Origin: Candidatus Obscuribacterales bacterium
Lineage (GTDB): Bacteria; Cyanobacteriota; Vampirovibrionia; Obscuribacterales; Obscuribacteraceae
Reading direction: 5' to 3'
DNA length: 61,849 nucleotides
NCBI GenBank assembly: GCA_019745505.1
Contig: JAIETE010000069.1
Span: 1-61,849 of the forward strand
Of this stretch, positions 8,499 through 15,386 are shown in pieces; positions within the stretch are counted from its first letter, which is position 1, and each line of letters begins with the position of its first letter. The position numbers and the translations under genes were made by a program. Under the pieces are notes generated by a model. It ran no database searches, was not told the origin of the DNA, and saw only the letters and a program-made list of their open reading frames with translations.

Positions 8499-8766
8499 AT
8501 CGAAGACGTCAGTTCGACATCACTGACGACGGCGATATTGAAAGGACGAGCAGGTTTTACCATCCACCTCGCTCGTGTCTCGAAAACCAATCGAACCGCA
8601 TTCGGTGGTCTGCCCCACTGTTTGCATGATGTGCTCGTAAACCGAAATTCACGCGTCGCTTTACGAGCCTCGATTGGATTATGTCCCCAACTACAAATCA
8701 ATACGATATCGCCTTGCTGGCTAAAAATTTTGTGCAAGGGGGGAGAGGGGCTTTCGAGCCTCTCTC
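8499..8766 (+). ncRNA. Candidate small RNA (promoter to hairpin, no clear ORF)
   Basis: The region begins about 7 bases after the TACTAT box at 8487-8492 and ends with a 10-bp stem and TTCG loop at 8743-8766. The interval 8411-8827 otherwise separates two convergent genes. A TTG-started plus-strand frame at 8538 and an ATG-started frame at 8681 exist but have no ribosome-binding site and no recognisable protein signature. I infer a transcript of about 270 nt; a short peptide gene is the main alternative. Confidence 0.35.
8743..8766. terminator. Hairpin with TTCG loop between convergent genes
   Basis: Ten base pairs (one G-T) close a TTCG tetraloop. On the minus strand an AAAATTTTT stretch follows some 12 bases later, so it could end the phosphofructokinase transcript; on the plus strand only a weak T-rich stretch follows. 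Confidence 0.55.
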
Positions 8767-8827
8767 TCGGGCATTTCGGGTCTTTTATGCCACCACCGGC
8801 AGTTTTGACTTGTGGTTTTGTATGGGC

Positions 8828-10033
8828 TTAGTAGACGCGTACAGGTCTGCCCGATACCTTCTTCGCTTCGAATTTCGGCTTTTCCGGATTGCGTCCGAAG
8901 GAAACGCCGAGAGTCTCGAAAAGCGCTACGTCTGCCGGATCCACAAGGCGCTGCACGATTGCTTCTTTGACGTCCATGTATTCCAGATTGCCGGCACGGT
9001 AGGAAACCACAGTAACTCCGTTGATTCCCTGGGAAACCAGTTCGACCGCTGCCGAGCCTACTTCCAGACCGAAGTTGGAATCCAGCGCTGACGATGCGCC
9101 GCAACGAACCATGTGGCTGGGTCTAATTTCTCGCACTTCCGGAATTTCATATACGCCTTCGACGAATTGTCCGGTGCGCTTCATGAACTCTTTGATTTCG
9201 GGGTCGGCTTTGATGCGGTCTTCGATTTGTTTTACGACGTACCGACCGGCTCCAATAAGTTTTCTGTGACCAAAAGAGTCCGGCTCCGAGCTCATGTCGA
9301 CGAGCTCGTTTCCTGATGCATCCTTCAAGCCCTCTGCCACTACAACGATGCAGGTACCGGCATTGACGTCGCTTTCTTCAACACGTTTGATGAACTTCGC
9401 TTTCAATTGCTTGTACAGAATATCGAAATCAACCGGAATTTCCGGAATCAAAACTGCGTCGCAGTCTGCTGCTACCCCGCCTCTGAAGGCAGTGTGACCG
9501 GCGTAACGTCCAAAAACTTCCATGACAATGATGCGATTGTGCGTGCGACCGGTTGTCTTAAGATCGCGCACTGCTTCTGCAATGCGGTTGATAGTCGAGT
9601 CTCCGCCGACGCTGTATGGCATCAGATCGAGGTCCATCGTTTTCGGCGCGTGTACGCAGGGAATCCCTTGCGAAGCCAGGTCCGCCACAACCGAGCCGGT
9701 GTCGTCGCCACCTGCGATTACCAGCGCGTCGAGCTGAAATTTTTTCAGACCTTCTTTGATGCGGTCATATTTCTTGTCGTCTTTGATTTTTGATACTTTG
9801 ACGCGAGAGTTTCCGGCTTCGCTGCCCGCAACGATGACATCAATCTGTTCGACTCGGTCGGCGGTAAGCTTGCAAAGCGATTTGAACTCGACGAGATTGT
9901 AAAGTCCGGCGTAGCCGTTAGGAATGATATACGCGGTAATTCCCTTGGAAAGAGCAGTCAGGGCTGCTCCCTTGATAACGCCGTTCAGACCGCCGCAGTC
10001 GCCGCCCGATGTAATGATGCCTATGTTTTTCAC
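8828..10033 (-). CDS. pfp: 6-phosphofructokinase, pyrophosphate-type residues
   Basis: 401 residues from a GTG start, supported by GGAGG five bases upstream and by the family's usual N-terminus (KNIGIITSGGDCGGLN). The enzyme phosphorylates fructose 6-phosphate to fructose 1,6-bisphosphate in glycolysis. Two positions that separate phosphoryl donors point to pyrophosphate: Asp111 in GGDDT (ATP enzymes have Gly) and Lys131 in PKTMDLDL (ATP enzymes have Gly). Asp134 is the catalytic base. Residue 135 is Leu where nearly all family members have Asn (TIDND), an unusual substitution. Family membership is near certain; the donor is inferred from residues. Single gene, followed by a hairpin at 8743-8766. 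Confidence 0.93.
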   Translation of the reverse strand: MKNIGIITSGGDCGGLNGVIKGAALTALSKGITAYIIPNGYAGLYNLVEFKSLCKLTADRVEQIDVIVAGSEAGNSRVKVSKIKDDKKYDRIKEGLKKFQLDALVIAGGDDTGSVVADLASQGIPCVHAPKTMDLDLMPYSVGGDSTINRIAEAVRDLKTTGRTHNRIIVMEVFGRYAGHTAFRGGVAADCDAVLIPEIPVDFDILYKQLKAKFIKRVEESDVNAGTCIVVVAEGLKDASGNELVDMSSEPDSFGHRKLIGAGRYVVKQIEDRIKADPEIKEFMKRTGQFVEGVYEIPEVREIRPSHMVRCGASSALDSNFGLEVGSAAVELVSQGINGVTVVSYRAGNLEYMDVKEAIVQRLVDPADVALFETLGVSFGRNPEKPKFEAKKVSGRPVRVY

Positions 10034-10290
10034 GCTGCCTCCAATGTCTATCAGTGCGCCAAGGTCTGGATATGAGCCTTCAGTCGGCTGTTTCTTATCG
10101 GCCGCGGGCCGCTGAAACCAACAAGACCTACCTATATAGGTCCGGAAAATTTTAGTCGATTGAAGGTCTTGACCTCACCGAGTGTAAACAGCAACAAAGA
10201 GCGTTAATTGCCTGCAATTGGCAAACAATTGAAAAACTGTGGAGAGCCTCGGGCACAGCGCATTCGCTTTCATTAAACTTGATCTCTAGC

Positions 10291-10367
10291 GCGATGCTTG
10301 TGGGGGCCGCGTTGCTTGTGGGGGCGCGTTGCTTGTGGGGTCCGCGTTGCTTGTGGGGGCGCGTTGC
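10291..10367. repeat. Short tandem G-rich repeat, about four 17-18 bp units
   Basis: Units of the form GCGTTGCTTGTGGGGGC recur at 10291, 10309, 10326 and 10344, alternating 18 and 17 bases, ending in the palindromic GCGCGTTGCACGCGC. The surrounding interval 10034-10510 shows no gene. Too few and too short for CRISPR. Confidence 0.75.
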
Positions 10368-10510
10368 ACGCGCCCAATTCCAGACTGACCATTATGCCAC
10401 CCCCCATAGCAGAGATGGGCAAAAGGAGCCATTCGCAAAGGATCGCTGATATCTCGCCAGCTCAGAGAAGCAGCATCTGCCGCTTCTAACCTGCATATTG
10501 GAGTATTGCA

Positions 10511-11119
10511 TTGAGAATTCCGATTTTCAAACTTGCAAAAATCGCGTGTATTCTCAGTCTTGTTGCCGGATTTGTTTTCTTGACCGCTTCGCTCTGGTGG
10601 GGGTGTGTATATCGTATGCCTCGCAGTAAGCCACTTGTGGTCGATATGCGCAGGGATAAAGTTCACGCAAATCCTGCTAATGACCGTTGCTTTATGATTT
10701 GCGCCGGTCTGGCAAACAATCCTCACGGCTTTCCCGGGCACTGTTACATTATTTGGGACCGCTATGTCCCCGAACGGCTTGAATACGCAACTTCCGACGG
10801 ATTTGTGCCGGGCCGGATGGAGGACTTGATTCCTTCCTTGTACTGCGACATTCGCGGAATAATGGCTGACAATGCGCTTGTCGGCAATATGAGAAGCTTC
10901 GATTACGTGGCTGTTCGCCTTGACAGACCACTATATGAAAGAGCCAGAGCGGTTCGACACCAGTATGTGCTCAATCCGATTTTTCATACCGGTGTGCGTG
11001 ATTGTGTTGCCTATGTTGACGAAATCGCCACAATTGCGGGTTTGCAGACTCCGCCGCGCCGGTTTGTTTATCCACTCGACTATCTGGTAAAGCTCAAGAG
11101 CTGCAACTCTTCTCATTGA
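10511..11119 (+). CDS. Membrane-anchored protein with permuted papain-like features
   Basis: 202 residues from a TTG start; GGAG seven bases upstream (10500-10503) decides the start. Residues about 8-32 form one membrane segment (ILSLVAGFVFLTASLWWG). The rest is soluble. A histidine in GFPGHCYIIWD is followed, about 80 residues later, by a cysteine in GVRDCVAYVDEI. His-before-Cys order in such contexts is that of permuted NlpC/P60 (YiiX-type) cysteine hydrolases, so a lipid or peptide hydrolase in the periplasm is possible. This is inference from two motifs. It precedes the patatin-like gene by 115 bases on the same strand. Confidence 0.7.
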   Translation: MRIPIFKLAKIACILSLVAGFVFLTASLWWGCVYRMPRSKPLVVDMRRDKVHANPANDRCFMICAGLANNPHGFPGHCYIIWDRYVPERLEYATSDGFVPGRMEDLIPSLYCDIRGIMADNALVGNMRSFDYVAVRLDRPLYERARAVRHQYVLNPIFHTGVRDCVAYVDEIATIAGLQTPPRRFVYPLDYLVKLKSCNSSH

Positions 11120-11234
11120 AAACGATTGTAAGGGCGGTGAAAGAATAGCTCCGGCTAAGGTTGAGCGTTCCTCAATCAGCTATTCTGTCGGCTGACAACA
11201 GGCGCGTGACCGTCGCGCTGGAAACAGAGGCATT

Positions 11235-12452
11235 ATGTTGGCTACAAGAAAGTCGTTCAATTCATTATTACTTGCACTTACCGTGTCGGGTGTTTTTTGT
11301 CCGCTTGTATTTGCTGAAGAAGCAATCGACAGCAATCCGAATCCACCGAGCGATAAACCGGCAGAGGTTACCGTCACTACGGGCAGTGCGGACAGCGTTA
11401 AGGACCGCGATGCTAAATGCGCTGATGTAAAGCCGGGCTCTGCGCTAGACTCGAAGGTTGTTTCTCCCGAGTCCATTCCGGTGTCGACTGTTCCGGATAC
11501 GATCGGCATTATCGAAACGACTGCTGCTGAGCCGAATGACGTATTGAACTGGAAGAAAAAGACTCTACCGCCACGTCCCAAAATCGGTTTGGCTCTGGGT
11601 GGCGGCGGCGCACGCGGCGCCGCACACGTGCCTGTAATTCGTGCTCTGGAAAAGGAAGGGATTAAGTTCGACTACATTGCCGGCACCAGCATCGGCTCCG
11701 TGGTTGGTGGCTTGTATGCAGCAGGCGTATCGCTCGATGATTTGGAAGACGAATTCGAAAATGGCAAATTGATGCGCAATTTCATGACGGTGTCGCTTGC
11801 CGTTCGCGTTGCGGTCGCCCCAGTCATGCTGGTTCCAAGATTGTTCAATTCGAAGGAATACGATGGATTGTATCGCGGCAATAAATTTCGCAAGTATCTT
11901 GTGAGCGGACTGTCGTGCCACGACTTGAACATCGAGAGTCTGAAGATTCCATTTGCAGCGGTAACCCTCAATTTGCTCGATGGAAAACCTTATATGATTC
12001 GCAAAGGTAATCTCGGGTTTGCAATGCAAGCCAGCGCTGCTGTACCGGGATTGCGCAAGCCGGTCGAAATCGGCGACAAGCTGTTTGTCGATGGTGGTGC
12101 CTTGTGCAATCTGCCTGTGAAGCAAGTACGTGAGATGGGTGCTGATTTTGTGATTGCCGTCAATATCGACCAGCCCTTCGATGTGCAGACTCCTGACAAA
12201 TTTCGCAAAATCGGCAGCGTCACCCGGCGCATGCTCAACTGGGATTTGTGGGAAATGGACAAGCCTCAGTCGGAATTGGCAGATGTGACTATCCATCCTA
12301 ATACCGGTGAAGTGAGCTTGATCTCTACGAAGAAATCAGATGCGAAGCTTTGCTCAATCGCCGGTGAAAAAGCAGTCAAGGAAGCTCTTCCTTTGATTCG
12401 CGAGAAATTGAAGAATCTCGGCATCGCGCTCGGCAATCAAAAGAGCGAGTAG
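11235..12452 (+). CDS. Exported patatin-like phospholipase (RssA-like)
   Basis: 405 residues. Signal peptide 1-28 (LLLALTVSGVFCPLVFAEE), then a Ser/Thr/Pro-rich linker to about 110. The patatin domain follows: oxyanion loop GGGGARGAA (122-130), nucleophile GTSIGS with Ser152, and VDGGALCNLPV with the catalytic Asp286. This Ser-Asp dyad hydrolyses acyl esters of phospholipids. Export suggests action in the periplasm or outside. AGAGG precedes the ATG. A GC-rich hairpin at 12457-12480 lies just after the stop. Confidence 0.92.
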   Translation: MLATRKSFNSLLLALTVSGVFCPLVFAEEAIDSNPNPPSDKPAEVTVTTGSADSVKDRDAKCADVKPGSALDSKVVSPESIPVSTVPDTIGIIETTAAEPNDVLNWKKKTLPPRPKIGLALGGGGARGAAHVPVIRALEKEGIKFDYIAGTSIGSVVGGLYAAGVSLDDLEDEFENGKLMRNFMTVSLAVRVAVAPVMLVPRLFNSKEYDGLYRGNKFRKYLVSGLSCHDLNIESLKIPFAAVTLNLLDGKPYMIRKGNLGFAMQASAAVPGLRKPVEIGDKLFVDGGALCNLPVKQVREMGADFVIAVNIDQPFDVQTPDKFRKIGSVTRRMLNWDLWEMDKPQSELADVTIHPNTGEVSLISTKKSDAKLCSIAGEKAVKEALPLIREKLKNLGIALGNQKSE

Positions 12453-12456
12453 ATTT

Positions 12457-12480
12457 GCGCGGAGCGTCACTCGCTCGCGC
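12457..12480. terminator. GC-rich hairpin between convergent genes
   Basis: GCGCG-AGCG pairs with CGCT-CGCGC (one bulged G) around a 5-base loop, five bases after the patatin-like stop codon and followed by TTATCTT. It may serve both the plus-strand lipase and the minus-strand gene ending at 12502. Confidence 0.5.
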
Positions 12481-12501
12481 TTATCTTAGTGGATCGCTCT
12501 T

Positions 12502-13146
12502 TTACGAGAACCAGCTGCTCGATACTGCCTGATTGACAGGTGCTGCAACGCGGCTCTTCAAAATTGAATTCAAGCCGGAGTGTGTCTGTTTTGCTGCCGG
12601 AGCCTTCACGGCCGAAGCCGTTGCGGCCAGACCCGTGAAATCAACCACGGTCACTACGCCTTCGTCGCTGTCATCTTCATGCGAAATGAATGAATTGATT
12701 GGTGCTGTGTAGTTGGGGGACGTTTGACGTTGCGCTTCCATCTCCGCGAAAACTTGCGGCATGTGAGCGGCATATACCTGAGCCAACTCTTGCGCAAATG
12801 TTTGCGCTGCCAGATCTTGCAATATCGGTTGCACTGGTTGAGCTGCCAATCGCTCTGTTTGAGCGTGTTGCATCTGCTCGACGTAGCTCGGTACTTGCGG
12901 AACGAACAGGTTGGCATTCGGCACAACTGCCTCGATATGCTCGTATCGTTGATTTTCACTTACTAAGTCAGCCATTTTCGTCAGCAACGACGAGCATGTC
13001 TCTTCCTCGATTGCCATAGGAATGTCTGATACGGACATGCAGGCGTCAAACGATTTACCTTTATCCGAAGAAGCGAGCGGTGGGGGCATGAAGGAGAATC
13101 TCTCGTCTTCTTGCTTTACCGTTCTCGGTGGGTTTACGTTGAACAT
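12502..13146 (-). CDS. Soluble homologue of the A'-type C-terminal tail (split-off cassette part)
   Basis: 214 residues, no signal peptide or membrane segment, rich in Gln/Ala. Its beginning (DERFSFMPPPL) and end (VVTVVDFTGLA ... LNSILKSR ... SSSWFS) match the order of motifs in the tail of the 839-residue protein at 19902-22421 (DQRFNYPPPPM, VLVTVADYTQDL, LNHALGNVLRQR, SSGWWS). It lies 201 bases downstream of the shorter A' protein at 13348-15144. The two genes together therefore equal one long A' gene. It has its own direct-repeat promoter at 13194-13226. Function unknown; it likely acts with the membrane partner, but with no export signal it would be cytoplasmic. Confidence 0.8.
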   Translation of the reverse strand: MFNVNPPRTVKQEDERFSFMPPPLASSDKGKSFDACMSVSDIPMAIEEETCSSLLTKMADLVSENQRYEHIEAVVPNANLFVPQVPSYVEQMQHAQTERLAAQPVQPILQDLAAQTFAQELAQVYAAHMPQVFAEMEAQRQTSPNYTAPINSFISHEDDSDEGVVTVVDFTGLAATASAVKAPAAKQTHSGLNSILKSRVAAPVNQAVSSSWFS

Positions 13147-13193
13147 CGATGATTCCTCGGGGCTTCTAACTTCGATGGGTTGGGGTTGAATCT

Positions 13194-13226
13194 ATAGTAA
13201 GAGGGGCTAAGTTAACTTTGCGTGAA
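13194..13226 (-). promoter_or_regulatory. Direct-repeat promoter of the tail gene: TTCACG-N5-TTAACT-N10-TACTAT
   Basis: Read on the minus strand: TTCACG (13226-13221), five bases, TTAACT, ten bases, TACTAT (13199-13194). The -10 box lies about 48 bases before the ATG at 13146. Same spacing as the promoters at 8460, 15181 and 19658, with one degenerate half-site. Confidence 0.55.
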
Positions 13227-13347
13227 TAAGGCGAGGAGATTGGCAGATTTTTCAAATTTGATTTTAGGTCTGCTGAATCTTCCGTGAAATCGTTTGTTTC
13301 GGATGTTTCCTTTTTTCTTTCTCTAGTTTGAGGGTAAATTGTTGCAG

Positions 13348-15144
13348 CTACGTAACTGCGGTTTGATTTCCACTCATTGGCGGCAATTTTGTTATTTCCG
13401 AAGTGGGAGCCATCCATTCGCCGGTGTTGGGGTTGAATGTTCTGATATGCGAGTGGCGATATTCGGAAATTAGATTTGGGTCGATGCCTTCCAGTCCGAG
13501 AAGTCTTCCGGTTGAAGCTACTTCTTGTGGGGGCAGCGGAACCAGCGCAGGGTCTACAGCGGCAGTGCGGATCGGCTTTGTGGGCACGGTGAGAAATGCC
13601 GGTGCAAGACTCGGCTTGCGGAATCCATTTTCGTCGAGGTCGGCAGTGCGCGTTTGCGGCTTGGGAAGCAGCTGAGTTCTTGCCGCAACTTGGGTCGGAG
13701 CCGGGTCCGGAGCAATTGCTGGTTTGGCCGGTGTTTCAGTCGGCGCAGCCTGATTGTTGTTGCTCTTGCCGGACTTGCCGCTCTTTCCACCCTTGCCGCC
13801 TTTGCCGCCGCCCTTGCCTGCTTGCTGTGCCGCTTTGGCTCCCAGTTTTTCAGCTTCGGCCGCTGCTCCGCGCATCAGTCCAGCGAAATCAAATGCATAT
13901 TTGACGGCTGCCGTGGCGAGGAAATTGCATGCGCTGACAATGTAGAGCCCGCTGGAGGCTTCACTTTTAGTAAGAGCGAGGATGAGGATGACTACGTTCC
14001 AGAAGAAGGACCAGAATGCCAGAGTGATTACGCCTTCGACCCAGGCTGGGAATGCATCTTTGAAGATCTTCAATGGCCAGGTCCAGAGAGCTGCCATGAT
14101 CGGTCCGACAAAGAAGAGGTAGTACATGAATGCCATCTGGAATGCGGTGAGGATAGACCATGCGGTATTGATGCCGGCATTCGACATGTTCATTGCCATG
14201 CGCATTCCGATCGAACCCTGACTCATGCAGTTGTCGTCGCGATTGGCCGGAACTTCGTTGAGTCCGACGCAGGGGTCGGTCAATTTGCCCCAGATCATGC
14301 CTTCGGCTTTGGCGAATGGCTCGTTGCCGCGAGGTGCAGTATCAGCTTCGGGCAAATTGGTGAGGCTGCCTTCGTTTTCCGCCAGGTAGCGAACGCCGAA
14401 GGCTCGGATTTCAGCGCACATCGCATCTTGGTACATGTCGGTGCCTTGAATGCGTCGGTACTCGGAAGCGATGGTGTACTGAAGACTGTTGCCGAGGTCG
14501 ATGGAATAGTTGACGACTAGGTAAGTGCTGGGGACGAGGAAAACGCCGATGATAGCGCGTTGGATGCCTTCCAGTGGGCTGGCTTGTCCAGCCATGAGCG
14601 GGTTGCCTTGAGCGATGATTGCTCTTACTTGCGTGAGTACTGCGCCGGGAAGAATGAGGAGCAGCGCCATTGGTACGAAGAAACCATCACGCAGTCTGTT
14701 CCAGCGGTTGCCACCTTCGGTGGTGAAATTCTTCATCACGCGCTGGCAGTAGTCGATGGCTTGAATAGCTTGCTCGCGAGCAATGTCTCCGGCATTGTTG
14801 CCGGCTTGGTTGGCTTGTGCTTGCTGAGTTGCTTGAGCTTGTGGAACTGCATTTTTCGGTCTTTTTTGCTTGGCCACTTGCCATTCAGCTTTGTTCTCCA
14901 GCACGCTGGCTTGTTGCTTGTTGTCCCATCTTCCAGGAACTTTGCAGAGATCTCTGGCGCGCTGTTCCAGGCGAAGTTCTCCGGTGCGCTGGAGATGATT
15001 TCTTTCTTGCCGACAAAGAGGGTCACCTTTTGCAGTAGCTTCAAAGCTAAAGGCGGTGACGGCGAAGAGTGCCGCCATCAAAGCAAATATGACTGACTTG
15101 GCTGATTGGCTATCGGTATTCACCGAAGAAACGCTGCGTGTCAT
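13348..15144 (-). CDS. Cassette protein A' (copy 2): exported polytopic membrane protein, TrbL/VirB6-like topology
   Basis: 598 residues. Signal-peptide-like segment 17-38; soluble N-terminal part to about 150 including the family block QAGNNAGDIAREQA and NRWNRLRDG. Membrane segments at about 155-177, 192-215, 327-356, 368-391 and 398-416. The loop between segments 2 and 3 carries conserved Cys243 (DAMCAEIRAFG) and Cys292 (DPCVGL), placed for a periplasmic disulfide. A Gly/Lys-rich linker (443-462) leads to a Pro-rich tail with RTFNPNTGEWMAP. TKSEASSGLY marks it as the counterpart of the gene at 19902. The tail is shorter there because its last part is a separate gene (12502). Function unknown; channel-like role is inference. 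Confidence 0.85.
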   Translation of the reverse strand: MTRSVSSVNTDSQSAKSVIFALMAALFAVTAFSFEATAKGDPLCRQERNHLQRTGELRLEQRARDLCKVPGRWDNKQQASVLENKAEWQVAKQKRPKNAVPQAQATQQAQANQAGNNAGDIAREQAIQAIDYCQRVMKNFTTEGGNRWNRLRDGFFVPMALLLILPGAVLTQVRAIIAQGNPLMAGQASPLEGIQRAIIGVFLVPSTYLVVNYSIDLGNSLQYTIASEYRRIQGTDMYQDAMCAEIRAFGVRYLAENEGSLTNLPEADTAPRGNEPFAKAEGMIWGKLTDPCVGLNEVPANRDDNCMSQGSIGMRMAMNMSNAGINTAWSILTAFQMAFMYYLFFVGPIMAALWTWPLKIFKDAFPAWVEGVITLAFWSFFWNVVILILALTKSEASSGLYIVSACNFLATAAVKYAFDFAGLMRGAAAEAEKLGAKAAQQAGKGGGKGGKGGKSGKSGKSNNNQAAPTETPAKPAIAPDPAPTQVAARTQLLPKPQTRTADLDENGFRKPSLAPAFLTVPTKPIRTAAVDPALVPLPPQEVASTGRLLGLEGIDPNLISEYRHSHIRTFNPNTGEWMAPTSEITKLPPMSGNQTAVT

Positions 15145-15180
15145 CTGTGCAGTGCCTGGGGATGGGGGACTTATGCAGAA

Positions 15181-15213
15181 ATATTAAAGAAGAGATCGTG
15201 AAAAGCACGTGAA
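15181..15213 (-). promoter_or_regulatory. Direct-repeat promoter: TTCACG-N5-TTCACG-N10-TAATAT
   Basis: On the minus strand TTCACG (15213-15208) and TTCACG (15202-15197) are 11 bases apart; TAATAT (15186-15181) follows after ten bases. The start codon at 15144 is about 30 bases beyond the expected transcription start. Confidence 0.65.
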
Positions 15214-15238
15214 CGCGCGAAAATGCGCGCCTGTGACC
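15198..15238 (-). repeat. Upstream block shared with 19675-19717
   Basis: The 41-43 bases covering the half-sites and extending to an upstream GGTC(C)ACAGG are clearly similar in both places and lie at the same distance from the start codons at 15144 and 19623. This indicates duplicated and conserved control DNA, not coding sequence. Confidence 0.6.
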
Positions 15239-15386
15239 ACTTCGCCGGCTGCAAGGCCGTTACGAATAACCAGCGCGTTCACGCTTAAATTCACTCGCTT
15301 CGGGAGAGAATTAATGTGTTTTTTTGACTCGATTTTGCAGTCGGAGCACAAATTTCTCGCGGATTAAATTTTTTCGCGAGGCTTTG

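Noticed and set aside
8648..8665. Further direct-repeat site TTCACG ... TTTACG
   Set aside because: Spacing is 12 rather than 11 bases and no -10 box follows; likely chance.
10291..10367. CRISPR-like repeats
   Set aside because: Units are 17-18 bp, directly adjacent without spacers, and no cas gene is present.
13525..14520. 331-codon plus-strand frame opposite the A' gene
   Set aside because: It mirrors a GC-rich coding strand; its translation has no domain, and the minus-strand protein has a signal peptide, membrane segments and paralogues.
15277..15295. TTCACG ... TTCACT pair upstream of the A' gene
   Set aside because: Spacing is 12 bases, orientation is opposite to the gene, and no -10 box is present.
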